Assembly: GCA_022376465.1 (NCBI GenBank)
Contig: JACDTU010000001.1
Span: forward strand, 992,001 to 1,056,000
Source: Cubamyces lactineus
Lineage: Eukaryota > Basidiomycota > Agaricomycetes > Polyporales > Polyporaceae
DNA: 64,000 nt
Direction of reading: 5' to 3'
The translations under genes were made by a program, and so were the position numbers. Numbering within the stretch: position 1 is the first letter of the stretch; each line of letters starts with the position of its first letter. This document shows positions 24,212 through 35,458 of the stretch, piece after piece. The notes beneath the pieces are model-generated. The model saw only the letters and a program-made list of their open reading frames with translations. It made no database searches and was not told where the DNA came from.

Positions 24212-24823
24212 GGTGGAAAGACAGGCTGTGCAGGTGGGCCAACGGGAACACTCCTTCAAGCCAACGGGTTCCACTGCGCAAGTTCTTATATACACCCTAT
24301 TGAAGCTTTGCCGGGGTAATTACCGAGAGGTGGCGACGACAACGAAGGAAACGACTTCGGCAAGTGTCGACATGTCACCGTGATCTATGCCGATTAGGGC
24401 GCGCAGTCACCCTGGTTGAGCCGTTTCATGCGAGTGTTGACTAGGATGCTCATTACGGGCTCATGGCGGGCTCGCCTCTGATCGCAGGCCCACGTATCAG
24501 ATGCCGCCGCTACGGTTGGTCATTCAGACCTATCACCAAAGGGCAAGCCCCACCTCCACACTTCGGAAATAATCGTCATCACGCCGACAATCACCTTCGT
24601 CACTTAGACCGTGCGGACATGTAAGCGGAAGAGAAGAGGTCCTGTCGATTATCCCGCAGTCATAGTAGGTTCGCAGCTTGACGCGGAAGCTGTGCCTACA
24701 GGAAATTGCTTTGCTTTTATGCAAAACCAGCCTAACGTGGCCTGAGAGTGCGTTGTATCACAGAACGTCCTCTGCAGACGACGATAGTACGACAGCGACG
24801 GTACGTGTACAGCTTCAGTCCCT
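24212..24823. other. Spacer between the two S10 carboxypeptidase genes
   Basis: 612 bases holding the 3' end of copy B and the promoter of copy A, including a TATA box at 24287-24292. No other feature was seen. Confidence 0.55.
24287..24292 (-). promoter_or_regulatory. TATA box of S10 carboxypeptidase copy A
   Basis: tatata on the coding strand, 75 bases before the start codon. The paralogue has a longer TATA box about 100 bases before its own start, which supports both calls. Confidence 0.6.
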
Positions 24824-26962
24824 CTACGTCGAGTGCAAAGGCTCATCCGCCATAATCTGGCTGAACAGCTGTAGCGCTGCTTCGCCTCGAGCAAGGTTGC
24901 CCCACTCGTACGCAGCAACTTCGTGGCCTCTGTCGGAGACAAGGAGTCAAATTGTATCGCGGATTCATGGAGTCCACGGGAAGAAGACTTACGCTCCGAA
25001 GATCCGCAGGTAGTGCAGCCCGCCAGCGTTCTTGTAGAGGCCGGCAAGCTCGCCGTGAACGGTGAAGTTGGAGAACTGCTGCTTCGCCCATTCGGCGCTG
25101 TACTTGGTATCCATGTTATCGAGCTGCGCGGGGAAGAGAGTTAGTATATGTCCCGGCAGTTACCTGTGCATGTAAGGACTTACTACTCCCTCGACGCCAA
25201 AGTAGTTCAGCAAGTAGTCCTGCATGTGTTCAAGTCAATCCTGAGGTGACATTCGCCATGTAGATGGATAGACGCACCGCGTCGCCAGTGTAGAGCACGG
25301 TACGAACACCGTCGTTGACGACTGACTCCAGCGTCGGCCTCGAGTTCTGCATCCATTCCGCTTGAAACGCGAACAGCACGCCCGAGTTCACTTCCTCGAA
25401 ATCGCCCTCCGCGCCAATTCTCGCCTTACGGGCCGTGTCATTCGCGTATTCTGTTATATCCGGCGGGTAGGTGTCCGTGAAATTAGCTAAAATGTAATCC
25501 TGGTCGCGATCGCCGGCGAGACGGTTGGTGATGTCGCCGGTGCAGTCATATTGAGCTTCGGCACAAAGCTGGTAGTCGAGAGTGTCATAGCATTGCACGA
25601 TCTAGGGCAAGGAGGTAAGGCTAGGCCCGGAAATAGTACAACGCGGAGCATGACCTGGTCCCTGCAGCCTCCTGGCTGGATCCAGCTCTGGTTCGTCGAT
25701 GCGATGGTTTCGTTGGTAGCAGTCGGGAAGTATCTGTGTACGTACAAGATGAGTACAGTGCACTAGAATAGCGAGACTCAGCACGTACGGGTTGAACTGA
25801 GCGTATGTGAAGTAACTCTCGAATTGGATCAGCGGATCCTGCCAGGTCAGCCAAATTTAATGACTTGCTGTGCTCCCATCTGGTCACTATTACTTACAGT
25901 TAGACCGTCGCCAATCCCAAGGACCTTCAGGTTGAGGGGAACGCCGGGTACACTGCCGTTAGCAACACCGGCGTTTTGGTCCAGGAAACGTCTGCGACCA
26001 ATCGGATGTTAGTCCCGCTACCTCTTCAAACAAATCAAGGAGCTTGGCACCTAGCGAATGCGGGTCCAAAATGTCCACCATACCTACACAGCAGATGAGC
26101 TAGAGCAAGAACACGGAGAAGGGTTGTGCACTCACGACTCGGTCCAAATAGCGAGATCGTTCGTCTGGTACTTGCTGAAGCGATCATCGGCGAACAGGAT
26201 TTGCATGAACTGCATCAACCATGTCAGGCCACGACGCGCCGGCACCAGCACACGTCCAACTCACATCCCAAACATCCCCGGCTGCATCGTAGGAGGTATT
26301 GAAATTCCTTGTACCCTGCGAAAAGCCCGTCGGAATGGGCTGGTCGATGTAAATCCTGACAGTGCAAATGATCGTTAGCCGTCATACAAGTCGTGTCAGC
26401 ACACTGCATGGTGGACCACCGCACATGTTTGAGACATTGTTCCACGAGAACGGGTTGTACGACACGCTAGTCGTATCGTTGTTGATCCGACAAGGGCCGT
26501 GCTCTTGATACAGCCCAACAAGGCCAGAACCTCCGGGCTGACGTACACACGACCATCAGACAAAATCCCATCGCATGATGTCAGGCAGCCGGGGATGCTC
26601 GTACTCACTCCGCCTTGGAGCCAGAGAGTGAGAGGGGCGGTCTCAGGCTTTTCGCGTGCCTCGAAGAACCAAAACCTGCGAAGGGTACCGTGTTCAACTA
26701 CTCGTGATGCACAGTGAGCAACGATGGGCACTCACCACAGGCTGTTGTTCTTGTCTAGGTCAGCGTAACCTGACGCCTGGTATACGCCAGGCGTTGTTTC
26801 GCATTCGCCGCTGTTCTCGACGATGCGTAGCTTGCCAGGTGTCCGGACGCTGCTGATGGCAGTTACCGCGTCGACATGGTCAAGGACAGGGCTCCCTAGT
26901 ACGGGGAGTAGTTGCCAACTAGCGAGTACAGTCGCAACGACTGCAAGGGGGAGTCCGAGCAT
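24824..26962 (-). CDS. Serine carboxypeptidase, peptidase family S10, copy B
   Basis: Paralogue of the neighbouring copy A, with the same domain order and the same intron positions where compared. It starts at 26962 with MLGLPLAVVATVLASWQLLP, a signal peptide. Key segments are [76 protein letters not shown], the nucleophile motif WTESYGGHFGPAF with the Ser codon split by an intron, VRTVLYTGDA with the catalytic Asp, and YRGHEVAAYEWGN with the catalytic His. It ends ADEPLHST at 24824. It also carries WLQGG in place of WLNGG. Substrate preference is unknown. Tandem duplication is the simplest origin of the pair. Confidence 0.92.
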
Positions 26963-27713
26963 CGTCTACAGCCAAGAACCTTCAGCTAGAGACACAATTG
27001 CAAAGATCGGTGGTTGAGTCGCGTTGGAGGCGACTTTCGGATTGCTGCTCGGTCGAAAGAGCGGTATATATACGCTGCAGCGTAGGGCTGGTCACCGACG
27101 AATACCTCCCGGAATCACGACGAAGGATGTAAAATGAGTGTGAGGTGACGGCAATGGCGGGGCAAGACCCCCGTGGATGTGAACGAAGTTGAAGAAATTG
27201 AATTCGAAGATGCAGGGTGGGCCACCCATGCTCCGATGGCTCGCGGCTGTCGCGTCAAGCATGCATGAATCACGACTACCATTCCTGTGCAGGGATCCCG
27301 CCTGAGTCCGGCAACCGGCGGGCGGCGGTTGGAGGAGAGCTGCAACGACATGGGTGCAATGCACCAACTGCATGGTCACTTGCTAATAGTAACATAGGTG
27401 AGGTTATGGCTGCCGCGCTCGAATTCACCAGCATGGTACCGGATGCTGATTTTGTCGTGCCCAAGCGCGCGTTGATCGCGTCGAGCCTCTGTTGACACAG
27501 CATAGGTCAGTCACCTCCATCGGCGGGCGTACTCCATAGTTCCGGGATCCATCATATCGAATGACATAGTAAAACCAAATGGTACACGTGTATACGTATT
27601 CCTACCACTTGAAAGGCGAGAGAAATCAGTCCATGGATACAACAGGATCAACTAGAGCTACAGCATAGATGGTCAAATAGCCACAGAAGTAGAACGAATA
27701 GTTTAGAGATGTG
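26963..27713. other. Promoter region of S10 copy B
   Basis: 751 bases between same-strand genes, with a TATA box at 27065-27072. Frames at 27092-27500 on both strands show no domain and are not called. Confidence 0.5.
27065..27072 (-). promoter_or_regulatory. TATA box of S10 carboxypeptidase copy B
   Basis: tatatata, about 100 bases before the start codon at 26962 on the coding strand. It matches the TATA-type promoter of the paralogue. Confidence 0.6.
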
Positions 27714-28778
27714 TTAGGTAGCTCCAGATTCATACGGGGGAAAAGAGTCAGTAATCGAGGTCATTGTCACGCGGGATACAGCCGATGCTGTGGCAAGTAA
27801 GCATGGATAGATACTTGCGCATCTTGCCTGGACATATGTGAGTACATACTCAAATGGAAGCAAATGCGTTGTGTACTCACTGCGCTTCCGTACGGACCGG
27901 GCATAAGGGAAGGGAGATGGTGCATAACGCTTCCGCTGGCGTCCAGCCACGGAATGGCCGAGATCGAGGAATGACTGGTAGCGAGACCCCGCGCCGTACC
28001 TATAGCTGACGTTAACATACCGGTCATGAGATGCAGCGCTCCTTGCGCACCTCTCTGCCGGCTCGATGTCGTGTATCACTAGGTGGGATGCGAGACTCCG
28101 CATGTTGGGCAGGATGTCTCGGCATCCCGGTCGCTGACAAGGGATGTCTCTGTCACTTTCGCAACGGATTGCCATGACGTACGCCTCCCGTGCCTGGTCC
28201 ATATAAACGTCAGTTCTGGAAGGCAGAACGGTTCGTGCGCTCTGTGTACTCACGGCGCTGTCCATGGCCGTAGCCCGAGACTCTCGGAAACGCAGCCGCG
28301 GGCCGGAGTGAGAGCTCAGATCGGTGTCAATAGACGTCCCGTAGTACAGAGTGTCGGCACTCGGAGCATCCAGGTAGGTGACCGAAGACGAGGCGCAAGT
28401 CCTCGACCGGTCATCGCTAGAGTGCGAAGCCCTGTAGCGGGCAGCGATCTCCTGTGCAGGGCTGCTGTTCCGGTTGCGGACGCCAACAGGCCTGCGTGTC
28501 GACGTACGGCGCGACAGCCGGGAGCGCGACATCGACCAGGTACTATCGCCATCGCCGTCCGACTCGAACGCGCCTTCGAGCGGGTTCGTGGTGAAAATCA
28601 CGCCGTAGCGCCTCTTGCGGTCGGCCTGTCTTGAACGCAGCGGCCTGAGTGGCTGCTGAGGCATGGGCCTGCTGATGGGTGGCATCGGCGCGTTCGCAAG
28701 AGACATGCCGATGTAGCGATGGGCAGTTGCCTGCAGGGTCGGGGAGTAGTACGGCGGCGGCGGGTAGTAGTGTGCCAT
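27714..28778 (-). CDS. Hypothetical protein with a single C2H2 zinc finger
   Basis: No named family recognised. The start at 28778 gives MAHYYPPPPYYSPTLQ; an in-frame ATG at 28823 is an alternative. The N-terminal half is Pro/Tyr/Arg/Ser-rich and looks disordered (for example SRSRLSRRTSTRRPVGVRNR). Near residues 230-255 lies one classical C2H2 spacing, C-x4-C-x12-H-x3-H, within CQRPGCRDILPNM and RSLASHLVIHDIE. Two possible introns with good gtgagt donors occur; the one near 28192-28253 is 60 bases and in frame, so both spliced and unspliced forms stay open. The gene is divergent from COQ4. A nucleic-acid-binding role is possible but not shown. Confidence 0.65.
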   Translation of the reverse strand: MAHYYPPPPYYSPTLQATAHRYIGMSLANAPMPPISRPMPQQPLRPLRSRQADRKRRYGVIFTTNPLEGAFESDGDGDSTWSMSRSRLSRRTSTRRPVGVRNRNSSPAQEIAARYRASHSSDDRSRTCASSSVTYLDAPSADTLYYGTSIDTDLSSHSGPRLRFRESRATAMDSAVSTQSARTVLPSRTDVYMDQAREAYVMAIRCESDRDIPCQRPGCRDILPNMRSLASHLVIHDIEPAERCARSAASHDRYVNVSYRYGAGSRYQSFLDLGHSVAGRQRKRYAPSPFPYARSVRKRSEYTTHLLPFEYVLTYVQARCASIYPCLLATASAVSRVTMTSITDSFPPYESGAT

Positions 28779-29396
28779 GAGGACCGAAAGGACTGAAAGA
28801 CGAGGGCTCGGGTAGTATCTCAAAGGGCGACACCAAAGGGCATTTAAGGCTGCGCACGGAGGGTACGCTTTGCCTCTCCATACCGCTTTGTGCGCGAGCA
28901 GTGTGGCCCGGAGAATGACGCAACCACTCGGAGATCAGTGCAGGCCACAGGCGGAAGGTCAAAGCGCGCCATAGAGCAACCAAGCAAGCTGCATAGAGCC
29001 GGCAGAGAGAGTGCTTTGTGCGTCGTGCAGGACTAAGCTTCGCGTCGACCAAATCAGATAGTCAAGGCGGTACCAGTGGCGATTGGCAGGTACTCGTGTG
29101 CAAGATCGGCCACGATTCCCATAGCAGTCGCGACGGCCTTCTATATCAGCCAACCTGTCGAAATAGACACAGCACAAGCGAGGAGAGTTGCGGGCAGCGG
29201 AGGAGATGCGTGCTGGAACTGAACATTGCGGTCGCGGTGCAGGGCGAAAACAGTCCGGACTTGGCCAGACGCGATGCGGAGGCGCCTGGAGGCGCTCCCG
29301 GCGGCAACGCGCGCGACCTCCCGGAATCGCCACTCTCTGTCTCCGACGTCCACAAACTACCCCTGCGAGTTCTAGTAGCCAACGAAGTGCTGCGCC
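28779..29396. other. Divergent promoter region, zinc-finger hypothetical / COQ4
   Basis: 618 bases between divergent start codons. Overlapping frames on both strands have no domain support. No TATA box was seen. Confidence 0.5.
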
Positions 29397-30403
29397 ATGT
29401 CGCTCATCTCGACTGCACTGCGTGCCTCGCGACAATTCTCGCGCAATCTAGGGATTATCGCACCGGCAGGCCATGCGGTGTCTTCTCCTAGTCGGTGGCA
29501 GAAACGCGCGGTCAACACCCAGCCCGCGTACGAGGGCCACATCCCGCTGAATTGGTTTGAAGCTGGCTTTCTCACCGTGGGGTCTGCCCTGATGGCACTC
29601 ACGAATCCTCGGAGGGGAGGTACGTTACCGCGAGTTCTATCCTGCGCAGGCAAAGCATAATCCGCCAGTCCGCTAGATATGGTCGCTGCGCTTGGAGACC
29701 TGACCTCTGGCCCCGTGCTTCCGCGTCTGCGAGATGCAATGTTAGAGAGCGCCGAGGGACGCCAGATCCTGAAAGACCGACCAAGAGTCAACTCTCACAC
29801 CGTGGATATGGACAAACTTGCGCTGCTCCCCGAAGGTACCTTCGGAAACGCGTACGTGACCTGGCTTGAACGCTGCGGCGTGACGCCCGACACGCGAGAA
29901 CCGGTAAGTGTTTAATTGCCAATCATTGCCTCGAAGGAAATCCCCTCGAACACGATTCGCAGGTACACTATGTAGACGACCCCGAGCTGGCATACGTCAT
30001 GCAGCGCTACCGGGAGTGTCATGATTTCTATCACTGCATATGCGGCCTGCCCGTGAACGTCGAGTCCGAGTTGGCGCTCAAGTTCTTCGAGTTCGCCAAC
30101 CTCGGCCTCCCCATGGCGGGCTTCGCCGCGGCGTTCGGCCACCTGCGCCTCACGCAGGCCAAGCGGGAGCGCCTCTTCCGCGAGTTCGTCCCTTGGGCGA
30201 TCAAGTGCGGGAGCTCCGCGCAGAGCCTCATCACCGTCTACTGGGAGAAGCGGTGGGAGCAAAACGTCGAGGACATGAAGAAAGAGTTTGGTATCTGGGA
30301 CCCTCCAGAGCCCCGCTGGAGCAAGCCGCTCAGCGAAGCCAAGGCGGCGGCGGCCAGGCGACAAAAGAACGCGGAAGCTAAGATGCAGCAGGTTTCTTCA
30401 TAG
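29397..30403 (+). CDS. COQ4: Ubiquinone biosynthesis protein COQ4, mitochondrial
   Basis: Required for coenzyme Q synthesis on the matrix face of the inner mitochondrial membrane, within the CoQ synthome; recent work links Coq4 to ring decarboxylation/hydroxylation. The start at 29397 gives an Arg/Ser-rich, acid-free leader, MSLISTALRASRQFSRNLG, fitting a mitochondrial presequence. The family block begins YEGHIPLNWFEAGFLTVGSA and contains MVAALGDLTSGPVLPRLRD. The metal-binding signature H-D-x2-H-x11-E is intact in CHDFYHCICGLPVNVESE. Two introns: one after the codons for NPRRG (from about 29618) and one after REP (about 29903-29962). It ends AEAKMQQVSS at 30403. It is convergent with aminotransferase 2, leaving 76 bases between stops. 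Confidence 0.95.
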
Positions 30404-30479
30404 GCGAACACGCATGAAGTACATTTCTTGGTCTTGTACACTTTGTGGACTTCTTGATGCTATCCCCGCTCGTCGCTTT

Positions 30480-32305
30480 TCACGCACCCCGGGCCTCCAG
30501 CACAACCTCCCGCAGCCTCTTAATGGCCTCCTCTACGTCAGCTTCGTCCAACAGGCTGAACGCAGCGCGGACGTATGCCGTCTTTCCTCCGTCTGGCAAG
30601 AACACCGTACCCGGAAGAGCGAGAACGCCCTTCTCCAGAGCCTTCGTGCGAATCAGGCTTTCCGAGTCTTCCTCTTCCGCGCCCTCGGCGCCCGGTGACT
30701 TCAGCAGCAGTTTGAACCTGTACATGGATAAATATGGCAAGCCTCCATCGGACCGAACGAGCGTTGGACATACCAGAAGAACATCCCTGCCTCGGGTGTG
30801 TCCCACTGCGCGAGCCCGTCGAGGTGCTTCTTCATGAGCCTCTCGAACACGTCGCGCTTGCCCTTGTAAAACTGGGAGACCGTGTGCGTGTGCGCCTTGA
30901 AGTTGTCGTATCCCCACGAGTCGAGCAGCGCAAAGGTGATTGCCTGGGTTAGTGATGACGTCTGCAGGTTCGCGACGGCGGTCTGCGGTGACGCCAATTG
31001 AGTATCCGTGTACACGGTATGGGGAAAGGACGTGTAGTGCATGAGCTTACGTGCATATCGATTGCGTTCATGATTGCCTCGGGACCGCAGGCAAAGCCGA
31101 TGCGGAGCCCGGAGGAGAGGATCTTGGACAAACTATCGAAGCGGATGACCCGTCCAACCTCGGGCTGCTCGAGCTCCAAGGAGAAGTAGGAGGGCGGGCG
31201 CGGTGCTCTGCCGAAGTACAAATAGTAGTAGGGATCGTCTGCGAGTTTTCAGAATAGTTGTGGGTGAGTTCATACTGGCCAACGCAATAAAGGTGGCCGC
31301 CTGCCTTCGAGAATGAGGAAGTTGTGCTGGCGGGCAAGAGCAAGTACTTCCTGCCGACGTTCCTTGGAGGCGGTCATGCCAGTCGGGTTACCTCCATACT
31401 GTCGATTGTTCACGGGACGTTCATTTTCATCGCAGCATATTCGAAGCCCGAGACAAGACGTACGGGGACTGTGTAGAGAACCTTGGGCTTCGGCTTGGAC
31501 GCAGGCCAGTTCTCGAGCGTCGTCCGCAAGTCGCCAGACCTGATGCCCTGGGAGTCGGTCGGCACCACTACAGATACAGAAAGGCAAGTTTGATCAGCTT
31601 CGCTCTGGCTGATCGTGGAGTAAAGCTCGTACCAACGAACTCGCAGTTCAATGATTCAAATGTGGGCAGGATACCACTATGTTGTCATTCATCAGCTTCA
31701 TAGAAGGGCAGGTGCCGATAAAGTGCTGCAGCTTACGCATATACTGGACTCTCAACCAGCACGGGCTCACCGGGGTTCACCAAAGCCAGGATCGCCTGTC
31801 ACCCACTTATCAGCGTTCAAGTCCTCTAGTCCACCTACCTGCCCCTACCTTATGTATAACGTCCTGCGATCCCGAGCCTACGCTCACTCTCCACCCCTCA
31901 CCCTTCTTCCTCCCATGCTCGCGCTCCTGCAAGCCAAATATCCACTCGCACAAGTTCGGCAAGCCCGCCGTCGGGCCGTACTGGAGGCCCTCCGCGAGCG
32001 CTTTGCCCGCGATCTCGGTCGTGAGCTCCTGCTCGGGGTCCATGGGCGAGCGTGCCTTGATCTGCACGGACGTCAGCGGGAAGGTCGCCGAGTTGGGCTT
32101 GCCGGCGAGCAGGGAGATCATCCCTGGACGCGCTTCCAGCGGGTAGAGCCCACGGACTGTGTCGGTGAGAACGCGAACATGAATATCAGTGTACATCATA
32201 CAGAGATTTCGGCGGAGAGATAGAATCACTGGGGCTAGGCTTGCGCGCTTTGGCGGTGGCCGACAGGAAGTCAGAGTAAAATTCGGAGGGAAGACTCTGG
32301 ACCAT
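30480..32305 (-). CDS. PLP-dependent aminotransferase class I/II (aromatic / 2-aminoadipate type), copy 2
   Basis: Second member in this window of the Aro8/aminoadipate aminotransferase group. The start at 32305 gives MVQSLPSEFYSDFLSATAKA. Signatures: ISLLAGKPNSATFPLT, GLQYGPTAGLPNLCEWIFGL, NPTGMTASKERRQEVLALA, DDPYYYLYFG and FDSLSKILSSGLRIGF with the PLP-binding Lys. It ends LREVVLEARGA at 30480. At least six short introns, in positions much like those of copy 1. Both copies are on the minus strand but separated by about 22 kb of unrelated genes, so they are not a simple tandem pair. Substrate cannot be told from sequence alone. Confidence 0.9.
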
Positions 32306-33276
32306 CTTGGACTACTGCGGGTTAAAGATGTATAAGAAATGTCTGTGTGGTGGAAAGTCAGAGTGAAATCTGATCCATACTGCTGTTTTCTGCCGTTCAG
32401 TGTCAATCTCTGCGCTGCCCCTTGAACCAGTACTAATGGCCCTAGAATGCCTTCAGAGCGTATGCCAAGAGCTGTGGCTGGGAGTCATCGGCATCATCGG
32501 ATCGGTGATCGCTCTGCGGATGAACGCCTCATTAGGCAAGTGTTGTAGATGAGGATACCAGATGAGTTTGGTTGCTCGACGGCTATTCCTTCGGGTCGTC
32601 ACTTCCAAGTCACTCCTACTCATCTTACTCCGAGCTGGACTATGACTTAATTTTCGGATCTAACACGCGAGAGCGTGCAGTTCGAATACAGGTTGCCCTT
32701 GCTACTGACTGCTAACCCTGGTATCCAGCCCCAGCCGCAAAACTCAGCGGCTGACATACATACCATATGTTTTCTACCTGCTATACACGGCGTTCGCACT
32801 TCAGAAGTCTACTCGAACTCCCGAGCAGGCTCGAGTTCCAGCGAATGCATCATGTCCGCGTGTGCTGGACTGTGGACAAGGTCGGGCGCCAAATACAGAC
32901 GCCAGTAGGTCATGTGGCGCTAAGGTTCGGCGCTCAGCACGACAAGTTGCAAGGTGCATCACTGCACCTGCTACCCATCGTCTTGGATGCCGACATTTCA
33001 TTGAGGTGTAAGTTCGCGATGGCGAGGGCATCAGATTAGAAGACGAAGATAGTACTATGCTTGCGGCTCGGCGTGCGGCGCGAACAGTGGGTCGCGGCCG
33101 AGAGCGACGTAGAGGTGGATCGCGATGAGGTCATCTCTTCAACCTTCGAATTCTACCATGGTCAAAACTCTGCATATATATCCACCGCTGTCCATTCCCC
33201 GGGCCTTCAAGGCAAACCCTCCTGTTCTCGTATCTACAATCTCTCATCCACGACCACGACCAAGTAACGACTCAAC
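32306..33276. other. Divergent promoter region, aminotransferase 2 / oxidoreductase
   Basis: 971 bases between divergent starts. A TATA box at 33175-33181 serves the oxidoreductase. No gene was seen inside. Confidence 0.5.
33175..33181 (+). promoter_or_regulatory. TATA box of the Gfo/Idh/MocA gene
   Basis: tatatat, 96 bases before the start codon at 33277, followed by a C-rich leader. Confidence 0.6.
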
Positions 33277-34696
33277 ATGGCCATGCTTCTCCAGGTGCGC
33301 GCGTCTCACGCGTACTACTCTACCCTGACTCACTTCACCGACACACCCGCATGCGATTCACAGCTCACGACTTTCCTTCAACAATACGTATACGAGAAGG
33401 GTCATGAAAAGCCTAAGGCCCCTGACGCCCTCCGTATCGGCATCCTCTCGACCGCAATGATCAATTCTGCCGCCATCATTCGCCCGGCTATGAGCCATGG
33501 CGGCGTCATAATCTCTGCTATTGCATCGCGAAACCTCAAGCAGGCCCAGGACCACGCGAGGAAGTACGGTATCCCTAAGGCGTATGGCTCGTATGACGAG
33601 CTCCTCAACGAGCCTGGGATTGATGCTGTGTATATCTCCCTTCCTAACGGGATGCACGGAAGTGAGCGTTATATGCTCAATTCATCCTTTCCTTGGCGTA
33701 CTGAGGTTACTGCATACTAGTGTGGACCAAGAAATCCTTGCAGGCCGGAAAGCATGTGCTGTTAGAGAAACCGTTTACGGCCAACGCGGATGAAGCGCGC
33801 GAGATCGTGAGGCTCGCTGTAGAGAAGAACCTGGTGCTAGTTGAAGCATTCCATTGGCAATTCCACGTACGTTTCCTGCCATACCTCTTTGCTCTCCTGC
33901 TCACCAGGTCTTTGATAGCCTGCTGCACACGCCGTCAAGGCACTCATTGACAGCGGCAAATATGGACAAGTCCTCCGCACCTATGCTCGCATGACTTCGC
34001 CTACGGGTTCCATCCCCCGCTCCGATATCCGCTGGAAGTATGCCCTCGCAGGCGGGTCGCTCATGGACATGACCTATGTCATCTCTTCGACGCGCTACTA
34101 TCTCAACGCGGGCACCCCGCGTGAGGTTGCAGAGGCGAAAGCTCGCGCATCGCGCGACGACCCTCGCGTCGACGAGGCGATGGAGGCGACGCTCCGATTC
34201 GACCTGAACGGTAGGATGGTCGAGAGCAAAATTTATAGCGACATGGATCGCGCCAACGTCCTTGGCGTCATCCCACGCGTCTGGGAGACACCAAGTATCG
34301 AGATCGAAACGGAGCACGCAGTGATCTACTTCTACAAGTACGTGTCCCTTGACCATCTCGGAATTGCAGGTACTGACAGATCATGCGACTCACAGCTTCA
34401 TGATGCCGCACTTGTACCACTACATCCAGATCCACGACAAGCGCACTGGCCAGACGCGCACTGAGAAGCACTACTCCGGCGGGCCGCAGTGGGGCCAGCG
34501 CGGGGAGGCATGGTGGAGCACGTACCGGTACCAGCTCGAGGCGTTCGTCGACCAGGTGCGCGGGCGCGAGCCCCCGCACTGGGTGACGCTTGAAAGTAGC
34601 ATCGCGCAGATGGAGACGATTGACGCGATCTATGAGAAGTCGGGCTTGGGTAAGCGGCTGCCGACACCGGAGAACGTCGATCCGCCGCGCGTCTGA
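33277..34696 (+). CDS. Gfo/Idh/MocA family NAD(P)-dependent oxidoreductase (xylose/dihydrodiol dehydrogenase-like)
   Basis: Likely oxidises a sugar or a cyclic diol using NAD(P). The first exon is very short: MAMLLQ at 33277-33294, then a gt-ag intron to about 33360, then [18 protein letters not shown]. The Rossmann strand [19 protein letters not shown] lacks the usual GxGxxG glycines. The family motif [15 protein letters not shown] carries the catalytic-dyad Lys region, and [18 protein letters not shown] follows. The C-terminal alpha/beta domain includes [20 protein letters not shown] and [20 protein letters not shown]. Stop at 34694-34696. About four introns. It sits head-to-tail with an SDR-family epimerase, suggesting but not proving a shared sugar pathway. 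Confidence 0.88.
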
Positions 34697-35458
34697 ACGA
34701 GGGGGACGGTGTCTGCCATTCGCTGAATAGTTCATGATGTTTGTGTTACGCATGGACTGGTTAGTGTGTACAGAGAGAGAGCTTGGGATTGGGATTTCCG
34801 TAACGCGCTAGCTGTACCATGATTCTTATATCCATAGTGTTCAAGTCACTTCAACCCAAGGGCGCGTACGCGAGTAGAGCTCGTACTCCCAATCCCTTTA
34901 GGCACGTTGACCTGCTGACCTCGATATGCCGGATCTCGCCGGGATTATCTTCCCTGGTTGTACACCCAAGTACCATCTACAGTGCCTAGACAACCCGACG
35001 CTGGCGAAATAGGGAAAGATGATGGATGCATGGCCTCATGTGCATTCGCGGCCGGAGGCGCATAATCTACTATCCATCGCGACGCGTGAGCACGCGTGGC
35101 CTTCCAAAGACTGGATAAAGCTCGGAGACAATCATGGCAGCTGCGAATGACCTTGTCAGTCAAGACACAGTGAAGAGGACCTGCAATACCTAGGCTTAGA
35201 AGACGTCGACGATCTGCGTTGTGCGTACCACGGGCCCGCTACGCCCCTTTCTATAAGGATCGAAACTACATCGGTACTAGGTTCGTACCCACCATTGTAT
35301 ACACATATAATCTCGCACCGTCCACGCCCACGTTCAAAACAGTACCATTTATACTGAACGCCCTGGCTAACTGAACTGATGCGTGTATCGCATAGGACCT
35401 CTTCGCAAACTACCCATACCTCACGAACTCCTCGTCCTATCGACTAACGACTATCGAT
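34697..35458. other. Intergenic region between oxidoreductase and epimerase
   Basis: 762 bases. A tataa at 35306-35310 lies 149 bases before the epimerase start. The frame at 34945-35163 on the minus strand has no recognisable domain. Confidence 0.5.

Noticed and set aside
29018..29491. 157-codon + strand frame overlapping the COQ4 start
   Set aside because: It overlaps the COQ4 start in another frame and shows no domain; COQ4 is certain there.
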